From the NCBI RefSeq assembly GCF_001886715.1, contig NZ_CP018082.1, positions 3,038,001-3,102,000 on the forward strand: a stretch of 64,000 bases of DNA, read 5' to 3'. The translations under genes were made by a program, and so were the position numbers. The notes beneath the pieces are model-generated. The model saw only the letters and a program-made list of their open reading frames with translations. It was not told the DNA's origin and did no database searches. Of the stretch, positions 36,567-45,439 are shown piece by piece. The first letter of the stretch is position 1, and each line of letters starts with the position of its first letter. This stretch comes from Nocardia mangyaensis (GTDB lineage Bacteria > Actinomycetota > Actinomycetes > Mycobacteriales > Mycobacteriaceae).

Positions 36567-38618
36567 TTACGCGGTCTGCTCGAGCACGAGGTTGCCCCAT
36601 TCGTCCGCCCGCGCGGTCGTGTGTGGCGGCACCACGGTGGTCGAATCGAGCTGGTCGACGATGCACGGTCCGACCAGGACGGCACCGGCGGGCAGGTCGC
36701 CGCGGTGGTAGATGGGGGTCCGCAGCCGGGCCGACTCGTCGGGGAACAGCACCTCGCGGACCTCGACAGGCACCGGGGTGAAATCGGCCGGGTCGATCGG
36801 GACGGCGGGGACCACGTCGTTGCGCGGGGTCACCCCGATCGCCCGGACCAGCACCCGGTAGATCTCCACGCCCGCGGCCTCGTCGGCGAAGTTGTGCTCC
36901 TTCAGGTGCGTCGCGTGGAACGTCGCGATGACCTCGTCGAGGCTGCTCAGCGGGCCAGACACCGGCACCGCGATGGCCCGCCACTGCCCGAGGTAGCGCA
37001 TATCGAGGTAGTACTCGAACATCATGTCGGCGTCGTCGACGTGCTCGGCGGTGAGACGCTGCCTACCCTGGGTCTCCAAGTCGCGGAACGACCGGTTCAG
37101 ATGACCCAGATCGGCTGCCGCCGCGTCGGCGAGGTACATCTTGGTCAGGTCGTGCTGGATGTCGACGAGCATGCAGCCCATCGCCGAGGTGACACCGGGA
37201 TGCGGGGGGATGATCACGGTCGGGATGCCGAGGTCCTTGGCCAGGTACGCGGCGTGCAGCGGGCCCGCGCCACCGAAACCGACCAGCGCGAAGTCGCGCG
37301 GGTCGTGCCCCTTGCGGATCGAGATCAGCCGGATCGCATCGGCCATATTCGCGTTGGCGACCTTGATGATCGACTGCGCCGCCGTCTCCACGTCCAACCC
37401 CAGTGGGGTCGCGATCTTTTCGATCGCCGCCCGCGCCATCGACTCGTCGAGCTTCTTCACCCCGCCCGCGAGCTTCGTGCCGACCGTGCCGAGTACCAGG
37501 TTGGCGTCGGTGTTGGTCGCCAGATTGTCGGCGACGCCGTAGCAAGCCGGGCCGGGTTCCGAGCCCGCGGACTGCGGGCCGTTGTGCAGCGAGCCCGCCT
37601 CGTCGAGCCAGGCGATGGAGCCGCCGCCGGCCCCGATGGTGAGCACCTCGATGCTCGGGAAGCAGATCGGGTAGCCGAATTCGACGCTCCACGTATTGGT
37701 GGTGCCGAGCATCCCGTTCTCGGTGAGCGACACATCGGTGGAAGTGCCGCCCATATCGAAACCGATGGAGTTCTCGAAACCGCACATGCGCGCGATGTGC
37801 CTGCTGGCGATGGCACCCGCGGCGATGCCAGAGGCGGCCAGGCGCGCACCGTACTTCTCGGCCATCTTGGGGGTCATCACACCGCCGCCGGAATGCAGCA
37901 GCAGCACGTCGTTGGCGTAGCCGTTCTCCTCGAGCCGGGCTTCGAGCGTGCGGGCATACGGCCCGATGATCGGCACCAGTGCCGCGTTGGCGACGGTGGT
38001 GGAGAACCGCTCGTATTCGAAGATCTCCGGCAGCACATCGCTCGACGTGGTGATCGCGACACCGGGCAGTTCCTCGGCGAGGATCTCGGCCATCCGCTCC
38101 TCGTGCTCGGGGTTGGTGAACGAGTTGACGAAACAGATGGCGACGGTTTCGATGTCGCGTCGGCGCAGGATTCGCGCGACATCGCGGGCCTGGTTCTCGT
38201 CGAGGGTTTCGAGGACCTTGCCGTCGTAGCCGATGCGTTCGCGCACCGTGAGCCGATGCCTGCGCTGCACGAACGGTTCCGCGACGGCCTGATACGGATC
38301 CCAGGATTCGCGGTCGCCGCGCCGGATTTCGATCACGTCGCGGAATCCCTCGGTGGTCACCAGCGCGATCTTGGGGAATTTACGAGTGATCAGCGCATTG
38401 GTGGCGATGGTGGTGCCGTGGGAGAAGAATTCCACATCGGCCCAATCGACGCCCGCCTGTTTCATCCCGGCCAGGACGCCTTCGATGGGGTCGGACTGGG
38501 TGGGGTATTTCGCGGTGATGATCTTTCCGTCCGCGCCCTGGACGAAAACGTCGGTGAAGGTGCCGCCGATATCTACTGCGGTGCGAATCTTCGCGGGCCT
38601 GCTGATGGCCTCGGTCAT
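36567..38618 (-). CDS. hyuA: Hydantoinase A/oxoprolinase-family ATP-dependent subunit (HyuA)
   Basis: 683 residues. The N-terminal ASKHA-like phosphate motif VDIGGTFTDVFVQ is at residues 15-27, HGTTIATNALITR at about 68, and the second ATP-binding region includes GFDMGGTSTDVSLTENG near 286. GFGGAGPLHAAYLAKDLG near 445 is the family's C-terminal signature. Start chosen at the ATG at 38618 behind GAGGAGGACACC. First gene of the hyuA-hyuB-permease operon. Confidence 0.9.
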   Translation of the reverse strand: MTEAISRPAKIRTAVDIGGTFTDVFVQGADGKIITAKYPTQSDPIEGVLAGMKQAGVDWADVEFFSHGTTIATNALITRKFPKIALVTTEGFRDVIEIRRGDRESWDPYQAVAEPFVQRRHRLTVRERIGYDGKVLETLDENQARDVARILRRRDIETVAICFVNSFTNPEHEERMAEILAEELPGVAITTSSDVLPEIFEYERFSTTVANAALVPIIGPYARTLEARLEENGYANDVLLLHSGGGVMTPKMAEKYGARLAASGIAAGAIASRHIARMCGFENSIGFDMGGTSTDVSLTENGMLGTTNTWSVEFGYPICFPSIEVLTIGAGGGSIAWLDEAGSLHNGPQSAGSEPGPACYGVADNLATNTDANLVLGTVGTKLAGGVKKLDESMARAAIEKIATPLGLDVETAAQSIIKVANANMADAIRLISIRKGHDPRDFALVGFGGAGPLHAAYLAKDLGIPTVIIPPHPGVTSAMGCMLVDIQHDLTKMYLADAAAADLGHLNRSFRDLETQGRQRLTAEHVDDADMMFEYYLDMRYLGQWRAIAVPVSGPLSSLDEVIATFHATHLKEHNFADEAAGVEIYRVLVRAIGVTPRNDVVPAVPIDPADFTPVPVEVREVLFPDESARLRTPIYHRGDLPAGAVLVGPCIVDQLDSTTVVPPHTTARADEWGNLVLEQTA

Positions 38619-38949
38619 GGTGTCCTCCTCGGATGCTCTCGCCGAACACGACCTACGAAACCGGGAACGGCGGCGCCGAGCAATTGGACTGACCGCCAGC
38701 GCGCAGCGCGCCGGGACTGGATGTTCGTACACCCCCGCGCCTGCTCCGATGCTGTTCACCAGCGCGAACGGGTGCGCGCGTCGAGTAACGTGCACGTGTC
38801 CGACACCTGGGCGAAACGCATGGTCACCGGATCGCAACCCGGTCGCCCGGTCGTGTCGGGAGTTCGGTCACTCGATCAGTGCGACACCGGATCTGGCGTA
38901 GAGTTGGCCTGATGGCAGACGGGGGAGGCTCGCGCCGCCGAGAGGAGCG
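38619..38949. promoter_or_regulatory. Divergent promoter region of hyuA and the AmiC-like gene
   Basis: 331 bp with no supported gene. The two flanking genes start outward from it, each behind a good ribosome-binding site. I see no clear -35/-10 pair or strong palindrome. Confidence 0.5.
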
Positions 38950-40056
38950 ATGGTGAAGATCGGCTTGCTGTATTCGCTCACGGGCCCGCAGTCGGAGATG
39001 GAACGATCCATTTTCGACGGCGCGGCGCTCGCTGTGCACGAGATCAATGCCGGTGGCGGTGTGCGTGGCGCGGAACTCGAATTCGCGGTGTTCGACGATC
39101 GCTCCGAAGTGGGGCTGTCGGTGGCCGGAATCGATCATCTGTGCCGCACGGAAGGCGTCGACATCATCGTCGGCGGATACACCTCTGCCAGCCGCGTGGC
39201 GATGATTCCGGCGGTGCACGCCCATCGCGCGCTGCTGATGTATCCCACCTATTTCGAAGGTGAGGAAACCGATCACCGAGTATTCTATTGTGGGGCGGCC
39301 CCCAATCAATATCTGGCCGATTACCTCGGGTGGATCGCGGGCAACCTCGGCCGCCACGTCTACGTGGTCGGCTCGGACTACATCTATCCGCGGGTATTGG
39401 CCGAGGCGGTGCAGCGATTGGGCGGGCGCTGGGACATCGAAACCGTCGGAAATCGCTATGTGCCGCTCCGTGAGACCTCCTTCGCCGATGTCGTGCGCGA
39501 CATCGAGCGGGTGCGACCCGACGTGGTCATCTCCAATATCGTCGGCCTGGAATCGACCACCGCCTTTTACACCGAATTCCACCGTGCCGGTTTCGATTCC
39601 GGCACGTTGCCGATCGCCGCGACGGTCACCACGCCCATCGACCTCGAGCACATGTCGCCCGAGGTCGGTGACGGGCACTACATGGTGGGTACCTATTTCT
39701 CCGCGATCGACTCCGACGCCAACAGGGCCTATCGGCGAGCCCTGCTCGAGGTCAGAGGCCAACGCCGCGCCCACGCCGCGCAGGTCGGCGCCTACAACGC
39801 GGTGCACGCGGTGCGGCTGGCCGCGGAGGTGGCCCGCACGACTGACGCGGCCGGGATCGCCGAGGCGCTGCTCGGCATTCGGTTCGACGGAAATCCCGAG
39901 GGCCTGCCGTTCTGCTTCCGGAGCAACCACTACAGCGCGCATCCGTCGTATGTCGGCCGGGCCGTCGGCGGCGAATACGATGTAGTCGCCGAATTCGCAC
40001 CGCGGCTGCCCGAGCCTTGGTGGCTCAGCCGCGATCCGCTATTCGCGGCGTTGTGA
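38950..40056 (+). CDS. Leaderless AmiC/UrtA-type ligand-binding protein
   Basis: 368 residues of the type 1 periplasmic binding protein fold in its amide/urea branch: KIGLLYSLTGPQSEMERSI at residues 3-21, INAGGGVRGAELEFAVFDDRS near 37, IIVGGYTSASRVAMIPAV near 75. The mature fold begins at residue 3, so there is no signal peptide or lipobox and the protein should stay in the cytoplasm, as AmiC does. No ABC permease genes are nearby. It probably senses an amide, urea or hydantoin-like ligand. Its 3' end overlaps the convergent PucR gene by 18 bp. Confidence 0.82.
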   Translation: MVKIGLLYSLTGPQSEMERSIFDGAALAVHEINAGGGVRGAELEFAVFDDRSEVGLSVAGIDHLCRTEGVDIIVGGYTSASRVAMIPAVHAHRALLMYPTYFEGEETDHRVFYCGAAPNQYLADYLGWIAGNLGRHVYVVGSDYIYPRVLAEAVQRLGGRWDIETVGNRYVPLRETSFADVVRDIERVRPDVVISNIVGLESTTAFYTEFHRAGFDSGTLPIAATVTTPIDLEHMSPEVGDGHYMVGTYFSAIDSDANRAYRRALLEVRGQRRAHAAQVGAYNAVHAVRLAAEVARTTDAAGIAEALLGIRFDGNPEGLPFCFRSNHYSAHPSYVGRAVGGEYDVVAEFAPRLPEPWWLSRDPLFAAL

Positions 40057-41496
40057 TTCGCGCAGTGACAATGCCAGATAGAAGTCGACGCGGTCGGCCA
40101 TGGACTGGATTCCGCGGCCGGTGAGCCGCTCGATGCGGGTCAGCCGATAGCGCAGAGTGTTGATGTGGATGCCCAATTCGTTAGCGGTGGCTGCCCACTG
40201 GCAGTCGAGGGCGAGGAATGTGCGCAGCGTCTCCAGATAGTGCGAGCCCTTGGTCTCGTCGTAGGTGAGCACCGGTTGCAGCAGCACGCGGTGCAATGAT
40301 TGGGCCATCGCGGGATCGGTGGCCAGCAGGGTCGTGCTCAACGGCGCGGGCAGCGCGATCTTGGGTGCCGCGGGCGCGGTGGAGCGGGCGTGGCGGTCGG
40401 CCAGGTGCCTGGCATTGATCAGTCCGCGCACCAGGTCGTCACCGGAGCCGACCAGACACGAGCTGGTGCCGATGGAGAGGTCGTGTCCGTACCGATGTGC
40501 GAACAGTCCGCGGAGCACGGCCAGATTCTGGTCGAAATCCGCCGCGGTGCCGGTTGTCGCGTCCTCCATGGTGATCAACGCGTACGCGCCGTTGCCGTGT
40601 TTGCCGCAGACGCTGGTACCGCCGGTGTGCAGCCCGAGGTCCCGCAGTGCGGTGACCAGTGTGTTCTCGGTCTCCGATGTTGGTATCACCACCGCGACCG
40701 CTCGCACGCGCGCGCCGGGAATCAGGCCGAGTGAGCGCGCCCACGGCTCGAGCGCCGCAGAGGCGACCTTCGCCTCGAGCAGTTCCCGGATCAGCGCGTC
40801 CTCGGATTCCCGGCGGGCGGATCGGGCCACCTCGACCGACTTGATCTGGGTATCGAGGTCACCGACGAGCTGGGCGAAGCGCCCCGGATTCAGTCGTGTG
40901 CGTTCGGGATTGGCGAGGGCGAGGTCGATGCCCGACTCGGGGAGAACCGCGTGTATCGCGGCGGGCGGATTCGAGCCGCCACGCACGGTCTCGGGTGCGC
41001 GCGCGACGATCTTGCCCACGAGATCCAGATCAGTCGCGGACGAACCGAGGACGCACCCTTGCAATACCAGCCAGACTTTGATGCTGCTGTCGGCGGCGAA
41101 CCCGTCGACGGTTTCCCGAATGGCGGTCGCCGCGGAGGGCTGCGCTTGCCCGGAGGCGATCCGCTCGAGCGGGACCCCTTTCGGCAGAAGCAGCACCGGT
41201 AGCGCGTGCTCGACGCAGGCGGTGACGAATTCGGAGGGCAGGAGTCGATCGTCGTCGTCCACCAGGACAGCCACCGCGCCCGCCGATCGAAGAATGTCCG
41301 CCGTCTCCGCGAGCGCATCGAGCGACGTCCAAACGCGCGACCGGATGTAGACGATCCGGGCGCTCATCGGTTCGTCCGACGACATCGTGTCGAACGCGCA
41401 CACCCCGTGCACCGGTTCGAGCCGGGCCCGCTCGGCCACCTCGGGCATCAGCGGTCGCAGGCCCGCATGAGCGACCAACTCGCCCAATGTAGCCAT
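40039..41496 (-). CDS. PucR-family transcriptional regulator
   Basis: 485 residues. The N-terminal half is a PucR-type ligand domain (MATLGELVAHAGLRPLMPEV at the start). The C-terminal 60 residues hold the PucR helix-turn-helix, with TANELGIHINTLRYRLTRIERLTG as signature. The ATG at 41496 is preceded by GAGGGGG; an earlier ATG at 41520 is less likely. The family controls purine and amide catabolism, so the hyu genes and the permease are the natural targets. Confidence 0.85.
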   Translation of the reverse strand: MATLGELVAHAGLRPLMPEVAERARLEPVHGVCAFDTMSSDEPMSARIVYIRSRVWTSLDALAETADILRSAGAVAVLVDDDDRLLPSEFVTACVEHALPVLLLPKGVPLERIASGQAQPSAATAIRETVDGFAADSSIKVWLVLQGCVLGSSATDLDLVGKIVARAPETVRGGSNPPAAIHAVLPESGIDLALANPERTRLNPGRFAQLVGDLDTQIKSVEVARSARRESEDALIRELLEAKVASAALEPWARSLGLIPGARVRAVAVVIPTSETENTLVTALRDLGLHTGGTSVCGKHGNGAYALITMEDATTGTAADFDQNLAVLRGLFAHRYGHDLSIGTSSCLVGSGDDLVRGLINARHLADRHARSTAPAAPKIALPAPLSTTLLATDPAMAQSLHRVLLQPVLTYDETKGSHYLETLRTFLALDCQWAATANELGIHINTLRYRLTRIERLTGRGIQSMADRVDFYLALSLRESQRRE

Positions 41497-41556
41497 TCCG
41501 ACCCCCTCTCGGGTGCGCACGTAGGCACGAGTATGGCCGCAAACGGCGACTCCGGC

Positions 41557-41790
41557 TCAGCGGAGCGGTGTCCCCGGCCCGTCGGCAGGCTGGGCGAGCG
41601 CGCTGTGCACGCGTCGCCGTGCGGCTGCCGCGGCGGCGGCGTATACGGCCGCGCGCGCCCCGAGCAGATAGTAGGTCGCCACCACGCTGGTGAGGGCCGG
41701 TTCAGCACGTTTGCGGCGTTCGAGCAGTCAGTCCGGGAAGTAGCTACCCGACCGCAGCTTCGGGATCGCCACGTCTGTCGCCGTGATCGC
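41557..41790 (-). pseudogene. IS256-family transposase remnant
   Basis: On the minus strand the frame reads VAIPKLRSGSYFPD, then a TGA at 41728-41730 where the family has Trp, then LLERRKRAEPALTSVVATYYLLG, a well-conserved central block of IS256 (Mutator-type) transposases. After about 41660 the similarity stops and an alanine/arginine-rich tail runs to a stop at 41557. No catalytic DDE triad remains. The IS3-type element inserted just beside it. Confidence 0.65.
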
Positions 41791-41855
41791 TACAACCCTG
41801 CGTTCACCAGCGCTTGGGACTGCCCCGAGTTCGGTTGACTCGCGGGTGTGGTGAT

Positions 41856-42734
41856 TCAGGCCGCCAGCGCGGGCTGGTCTATTGTCTCAAACTCGATCAG
41901 GGTGAGTCTGCCGAGTCGGCGTTGCCGGCGGGTGCGGTGGTAGGTCCTCTCGATCCAGACCACGATCGCTAGGCGGAGTTCGTCGCGGGTCGACCACCGT
42001 TGCCGGTCGAGGACGTTCTTCTGCAGCAGCGCGAAGAACGACGCCATCGCGGCGTTGTCGCCGCATGCTCCGACGCGGCCCATCGATCCTGGTAACCCCT
42101 TGCTCGACAACGAGTTCACGAACTTCCGAGACCGAAATTGACTGCCCCTGTCCGAATGTAGGACCGTTGCGGTGGGCGAGCGGAGAGCGACCGCGTGGTT
42201 CAACGCCGACACCGCGAGCGACGCTTTCATCCGTGAATCGATCCAGTACCCGACGATCCGGTTGGAGAACACGTCCTCGATCGCACACAAGTACAGCTTG
42301 CCCTCACTGGCGTGTTCGGTGATATCGGTCAGCCACACCGAATCCGCTGTCGCCGCGGTGAATCGACGCCCGACGAGATCGTCGTGGACCGGCGGACCTG
42401 CCTTGCGGTTCACTCCGCGCTTCTTGGCGAACAGGCTCCAGATCCGCTGCTGTGAACACAATCTGGCGACGCGGCTCTCGCCGGTGCGGATGCCGCGGGC
42501 GGGTAGTTCGTCGGCGATGAATCGGTAGCCGAACGCCGGGTCGTCGGCATGGATGTCGTAGGCGGCGTTGATCAGATGCGCGTCATCCCAATCGCGTTGC
42601 GAGACGGGCTGTTTCTTCCATTTGTAGGACGCTTGCGGGGAGAATCCGAGTACCCGGCAGGTCACCGTGACAGGGATCTTGTCAGCGGCCAGGTCGAGGA
42701 CCAGCGGGTAGGTCTGTAATGGTCTTGGCTTCTT
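41856..42734 (-). CDS. IS3-family transposase OrfB (DDE integrase domain)
   Basis: About 290 residues: an HTH_21-type region (DDPAFGYRFIADEL) and the rve integrase core with Asp in VWLTDITEH, Asp in LHSDRGSQF and the final acidic residue in the segment before YHRTRRQRRLG. The upstream part of the frame belongs to orfA in another frame, so OrfB is normally made by ribosomal frameshifting after OrfA. Confidence 0.8.
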   Translation of the reverse strand, partial: KKPRPLQTYPLVLDLAADKIPVTVTCRVLGFSPQASYKWKKQPVSQRDWDDAHLINAAYDIHADDPAFGYRFIADELPARGIRTGESRVARLCSQQRIWSLFAKKRGVNRKAGPPVHDDLVGRRFTAATADSVWLTDITEHASEGKLYLCAIEDVFSNRIVGYWIDSRMKASLAVSALNHAVALRSPTATVLHSDRGSQFRSRKFVNSLSSKGLPGSMGRVGACGDNAAMASFFALLQKNVLDRQRWSTRDELRLAIVVWIERTYHRTRRQRRLGRLTLIEFETIDQPALAA

Positions 42735-42831
42735 GCTCCAGCTGCCTGATCCGCTTGCGTGCCTCGCGCAGCTCGGCGGACTCGTCGCGGGTGGTTCCGC
42801 GGCGGAACTTCTCGGGATAGGGCTTGGGCAT
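42682..42831 (-). pseudogene. IS3-family OrfA with an internal deletion
   Basis: It starts MPKPYPEKFR, the usual OrfA beginning, and jumps directly to GTTRDESAELREARKRIRQLEQE, the leucine-zipper part. About 40 codons of the helix-turn-helix are missing, so the element is unlikely to move on its own. Confidence 0.65.
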
Positions 42832-43090
42832 GTCGATGATCCTTTCACTGCGAAGACGCATCCTCACAGGTCAGGAGTCAACCGAACCAGGGGCAGTCCC
42901 GCACTCATCCCGACTTTCGTGATCGGCCCGCGCCGCGGCTTGCTCCGTGGACAGTTTGTTCGCGGTGATACCCACGGTCGCGCCGCGGTGGACGGCCCAC
43001 ACTGTGTAACGGTTTGCGGCTCGATGGAACCGAGGATCGAACGGCCGCGATGTTCGCCGCGCGGCCACGGTGAGAGCTGGAGAGTTGGGC

Positions 43091-44053
43091 ATGCTGTTGA
43101 TCGACCGATTGCTGACCGCGACCGAGCAGGGTGGCCTGTTGCGCAGCGAGGTTGCCGCGGGGTTGTCCGCGCGGCAACGCCGGCTGCCGTCCCGGTTGCT
43201 ATTCGACTACCGCGGCATCCGGTTGCGGCAGGATATGGCGAGGTTGCCGCAATTCTATTCGGCGCGATGTGAATCCGAGATCCTGGCCGCCCGTGCCGGG
43301 GCGATCGCGGGCGCGACCGGTGCGGTCACCTTGCTCGAACTGGGGCCACGTTCGCCGGAGGTGTCGCGCATGCTGGTCGCCGGGCTGGCCGCCACGCTGC
43401 AGGTCTATGTCCCGGTGGAGCAGAGCCGGGCGGCTCTGGTCGCGGGCGCTGCTGCGATCGCGCGGCACAGTCCTCGGCTGGCGATACGGGCACTGGTGGC
43501 CGATTTCGCGAGTGAGCTGCACCTGCTGCCCGCGCGGGGCGGTCGGCTGATCGCCCTGCTCGGCGGGATGTTCGGTGGTATGGCCGCCGGCGAGCGTTCC
43601 GATGTGCTGCGTCGGCTGCGTGACACGATGGAATGGGACGATGCCCTGCTGGTCGGGGTCGATATGGTGGATGACCCACAGCGGCTCGTCGCGGCCCGTA
43701 CCGACGAGTTCGGGGTCAATGCCGCCTTCACCCGGAATATCCTGCACGTCGTCGACCGGGAATTCGTCGCGACTTTCGCGCCCGAACTGTTCGATCCGAC
43801 CGTGGCATGGAATCCGGATCTGTCGCAGCTGGAACTCGGGCTGCGCGCCAGGTGCGGGCACCGGGTCGATATAGACGCGCTCGATATGACGGTCGAGCTG
43901 GCCGCGGGCTCCGAGATCCGCACCGAGACGGTCGCGACGTTCGGGCACGGAGAGCTCGAATCCGAGTTCACTGCGGTCGATCTCGAAATAGATCGGATGT
44001 GGACGGACTCGCGCGGTGACTACGCGCTCGTACTCGTTCGGCCGCCGGGGTGA
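43091..44053 (+). CDS. EgtD-like SAM-dependent methyltransferase, divergent
   Basis: 320 residues of the L-histidine N-alpha-methyltransferase family (EgtD/DUF2260). Family landmarks are shifted: LLFDYRGIRLRQDMARLPQFYSARCE near residue 36 replaces the usual YDARGS start, the SAM loop reads ELGPRSPE instead of ELGSGTSE, and the asparagine motif near residue 208 reads FTRNIL instead of FNxNxL. At the C-terminal RTE motif the following Ser of EgtD is Val here. None of egtA, egtB, egtC or egtE is close. It probably methylates something other than histidine. Start chosen at 43091 behind GGAGAG. Confidence 0.8.
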   Translation: MLLIDRLLTATEQGGLLRSEVAAGLSARQRRLPSRLLFDYRGIRLRQDMARLPQFYSARCESEILAARAGAIAGATGAVTLLELGPRSPEVSRMLVAGLAATLQVYVPVEQSRAALVAGAAAIARHSPRLAIRALVADFASELHLLPARGGRLIALLGGMFGGMAAGERSDVLRRLRDTMEWDDALLVGVDMVDDPQRLVAARTDEFGVNAAFTRNILHVVDREFVATFAPELFDPTVAWNPDLSQLELGLRARCGHRVDIDALDMTVELAAGSEIRTETVATFGHGELESEFTAVDLEIDRMWTDSRGDYALVLVRPPG

Positions 44054-44059
44054 GGGAGG

Positions 44060-44719
44060 TCAGCGCCGGGCATACACCTCCCCGGTCGTGGTGAAGTAGG
44101 TTTCCAGGCGGGTCCGGACGGTGGCGCGGGCGCGGTGCAGGATCACCCGCTGGTTCACCGCGGTGATGCCGAGCAGCGCGCAGACCTCGTCGGAGGAATA
44201 GCCTTCCGCGTCTCTGAGTATCAGTACGGTCCGGCTACGGTCGGGCAGATCGGTCATCGCCGCGGCGATGACCGCGCGCATTTCGGCGCGCTCGGCCTCG
44301 GTTTCGGGTTCCGATCGGCCTCGCGGCTCCTGGCCGGTGCGCCAGTGTCCGGGGTAGGGGTCGTCGACGGTCCGGAAGCGGGTGGCATCGGCTGCCGGGC
44401 CGCTGGCCTCGGGAAGCAGGCTGGTGAACGGGACGGTCCGGCGTTCCTTGATGCCTCGCTTCTTCGCCGTGTTCACCAGGATGCGGAACACCCAGGTCTT
44501 GAGCGCGGCGCGGCCTTCGAAGCCGTCGATGCCGCGAATGACCGCGATCCAAGTGTCCTGAACGACTTCCTCGGCGGAGGCGGGGGTGGAGACGAACGAT
44601 TGCGCGAGTCGCAGCATGGGCGCCGACCATGTGTCCAGGACCAGTGCGAACGCGGTGTCATCGCCGCCACGCAACCTGCCGACCAAGACCTCGTCGGCAG
44701 GGAGGGCGTCGGTGTTCAC
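44060..44719 (-). CDS. RNA polymerase ECF-type sigma factor
   Basis: 219 residues: region 2 at about residues 24-90 (SAEEVVQDTWIAVIRGIDGFEGRAALKTW) and region 4 at about 160-205 (LPDRSRTVLILRDAEGYSSDEVCALLGI). A Pro/Arg-rich linker of some 45 residues (DDPYPGHW motif) separates them. No anti-sigma gene follows. The pseudogene at 54.5 kb shares the linker motif and region 4, showing a duplicated sigma gene in this locus. Stops 6 bp from the convergent EgtD-like gene. Confidence 0.88.
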   Translation of the reverse strand: MNTDALPADEVLVGRLRGGDDTAFALVLDTWSAPMLRLAQSFVSTPASAEEVVQDTWIAVIRGIDGFEGRAALKTWVFRILVNTAKKRGIKERRTVPFTSLLPEASGPAADATRFRTVDDPYPGHWRTGQEPRGRSEPETEAERAEMRAVIAAAMTDLPDRSRTVLILRDAEGYSSDEVCALLGITAVNQRVILHRARATVRTRLETYFTTTGEVYARR

Positions 44720-44753
44720 GGACTCTCCTCGCTCTGGTCCAGGGGGCGGCCGG

Positions 44754-45425
44754 CTACGGCCCGGTGCCCGACGCGATCATCAGATCGGCGGCCACGGCAC
44801 CGAAGAGGCCACTCGATACGGCGGCGACGGTCGCGATGTCGTCGACATGATCGACATCGGTCAAAGTGGATAGCAGCGTGATGTCGAAACCGTTGGCGGC
44901 AAGCGTCTCTCGGGTGAGTTCGCCGGTGCGGTGGGTCGACATCGGGACGTCGGTGAGCAGCCGGGCCGCGCGCGGGTCGGTGAGTCCCAGCGCCCACCAG
45001 CCGCCGTCGGTGGCCGGGCCCAGAACCGCGTCCCGGCCGGACACCAGATGCCCGGCCGCGCCGGCGAGCAGTTCCGGTGTGATCTGCGGGGTGTCCATGC
45101 CGATCTGGAGTACAGGCAGGCCGAACTGGGCAGCATCGGTGTGGGCATTGGCCAGACGTTCGCCGAACGTTCGCCCTCGCTGCGGCACAACCTCGAAGTC
45201 GACCAGTTCGCGCTCGATTTCGGCCGAATATTGGGCGTCGGCGAGTTCGCCCGTCCAGGCCACGACCGCGCGGCGTGCGCCGCTGGCGCGTACCGCGGCG
45301 AGGGTGTCGAGCAAGGCGGCGGCGGCCAGCTTCGCCGCGTCGGTGGGTCGTAGCGGCGGTGTCAACCTGGTCTTTGCGAATCCCGCGATCGGCGCTTTCG
45401 CGACCACGAGCACTGTTGTCTCCAC
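44754..45425 (-). CDS. DUF2064-family glycosyltransferase
   Basis: 223 residues from a GTG start. The nucleotide-sugar-binding beginning is VVAKAPIAGFAKTRLTPPL, and QIGMDTPQITPELLAGA plus ATDGGWWALGL are family signatures (TIGR04282-type). It forms a run with the GT2 gene (14 bp upstream) and the sigma factor gene. Substrate not known. Confidence 0.83.
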   Translation of the reverse strand: METTVLVVAKAPIAGFAKTRLTPPLRPTDAAKLAAAALLDTLAAVRASGARRAVVAWTGELADAQYSAEIERELVDFEVVPQRGRTFGERLANAHTDAAQFGLPVLQIGMDTPQITPELLAGAAGHLVSGRDAVLGPATDGGWWALGLTDPRAARLLTDVPMSTHRTGELTRETLAANGFDITLLSTLTDVDHVDDIATVAAVSSGLFGAVAADLMIASGTGP

Positions 45426-45439
45426 GATGCCCCGGCGGT

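Larger units (their letters stand above)
41816..42900 (-). mobile_element. IS3-family insertion sequence, probably defective
   Basis: A 1085-bp element bounded by imperfect inverted repeats: left 41816-41841 (GGGACTGCCCC...TTCGGTTGACTC) and right 42875-42900, 24 of 26 positions matching. It contains a full-length DDE orfB on the minus strand and a shortened orfA. No clear target-site duplication is visible (CTT on the left, GCA on the right). Confidence 0.8.

Noticed and set aside
36621..38912. 763-codon plus-strand frame opposite hyuA
   Set aside because: Antisense shadow; hyuA motifs on the other strand are unambiguous.
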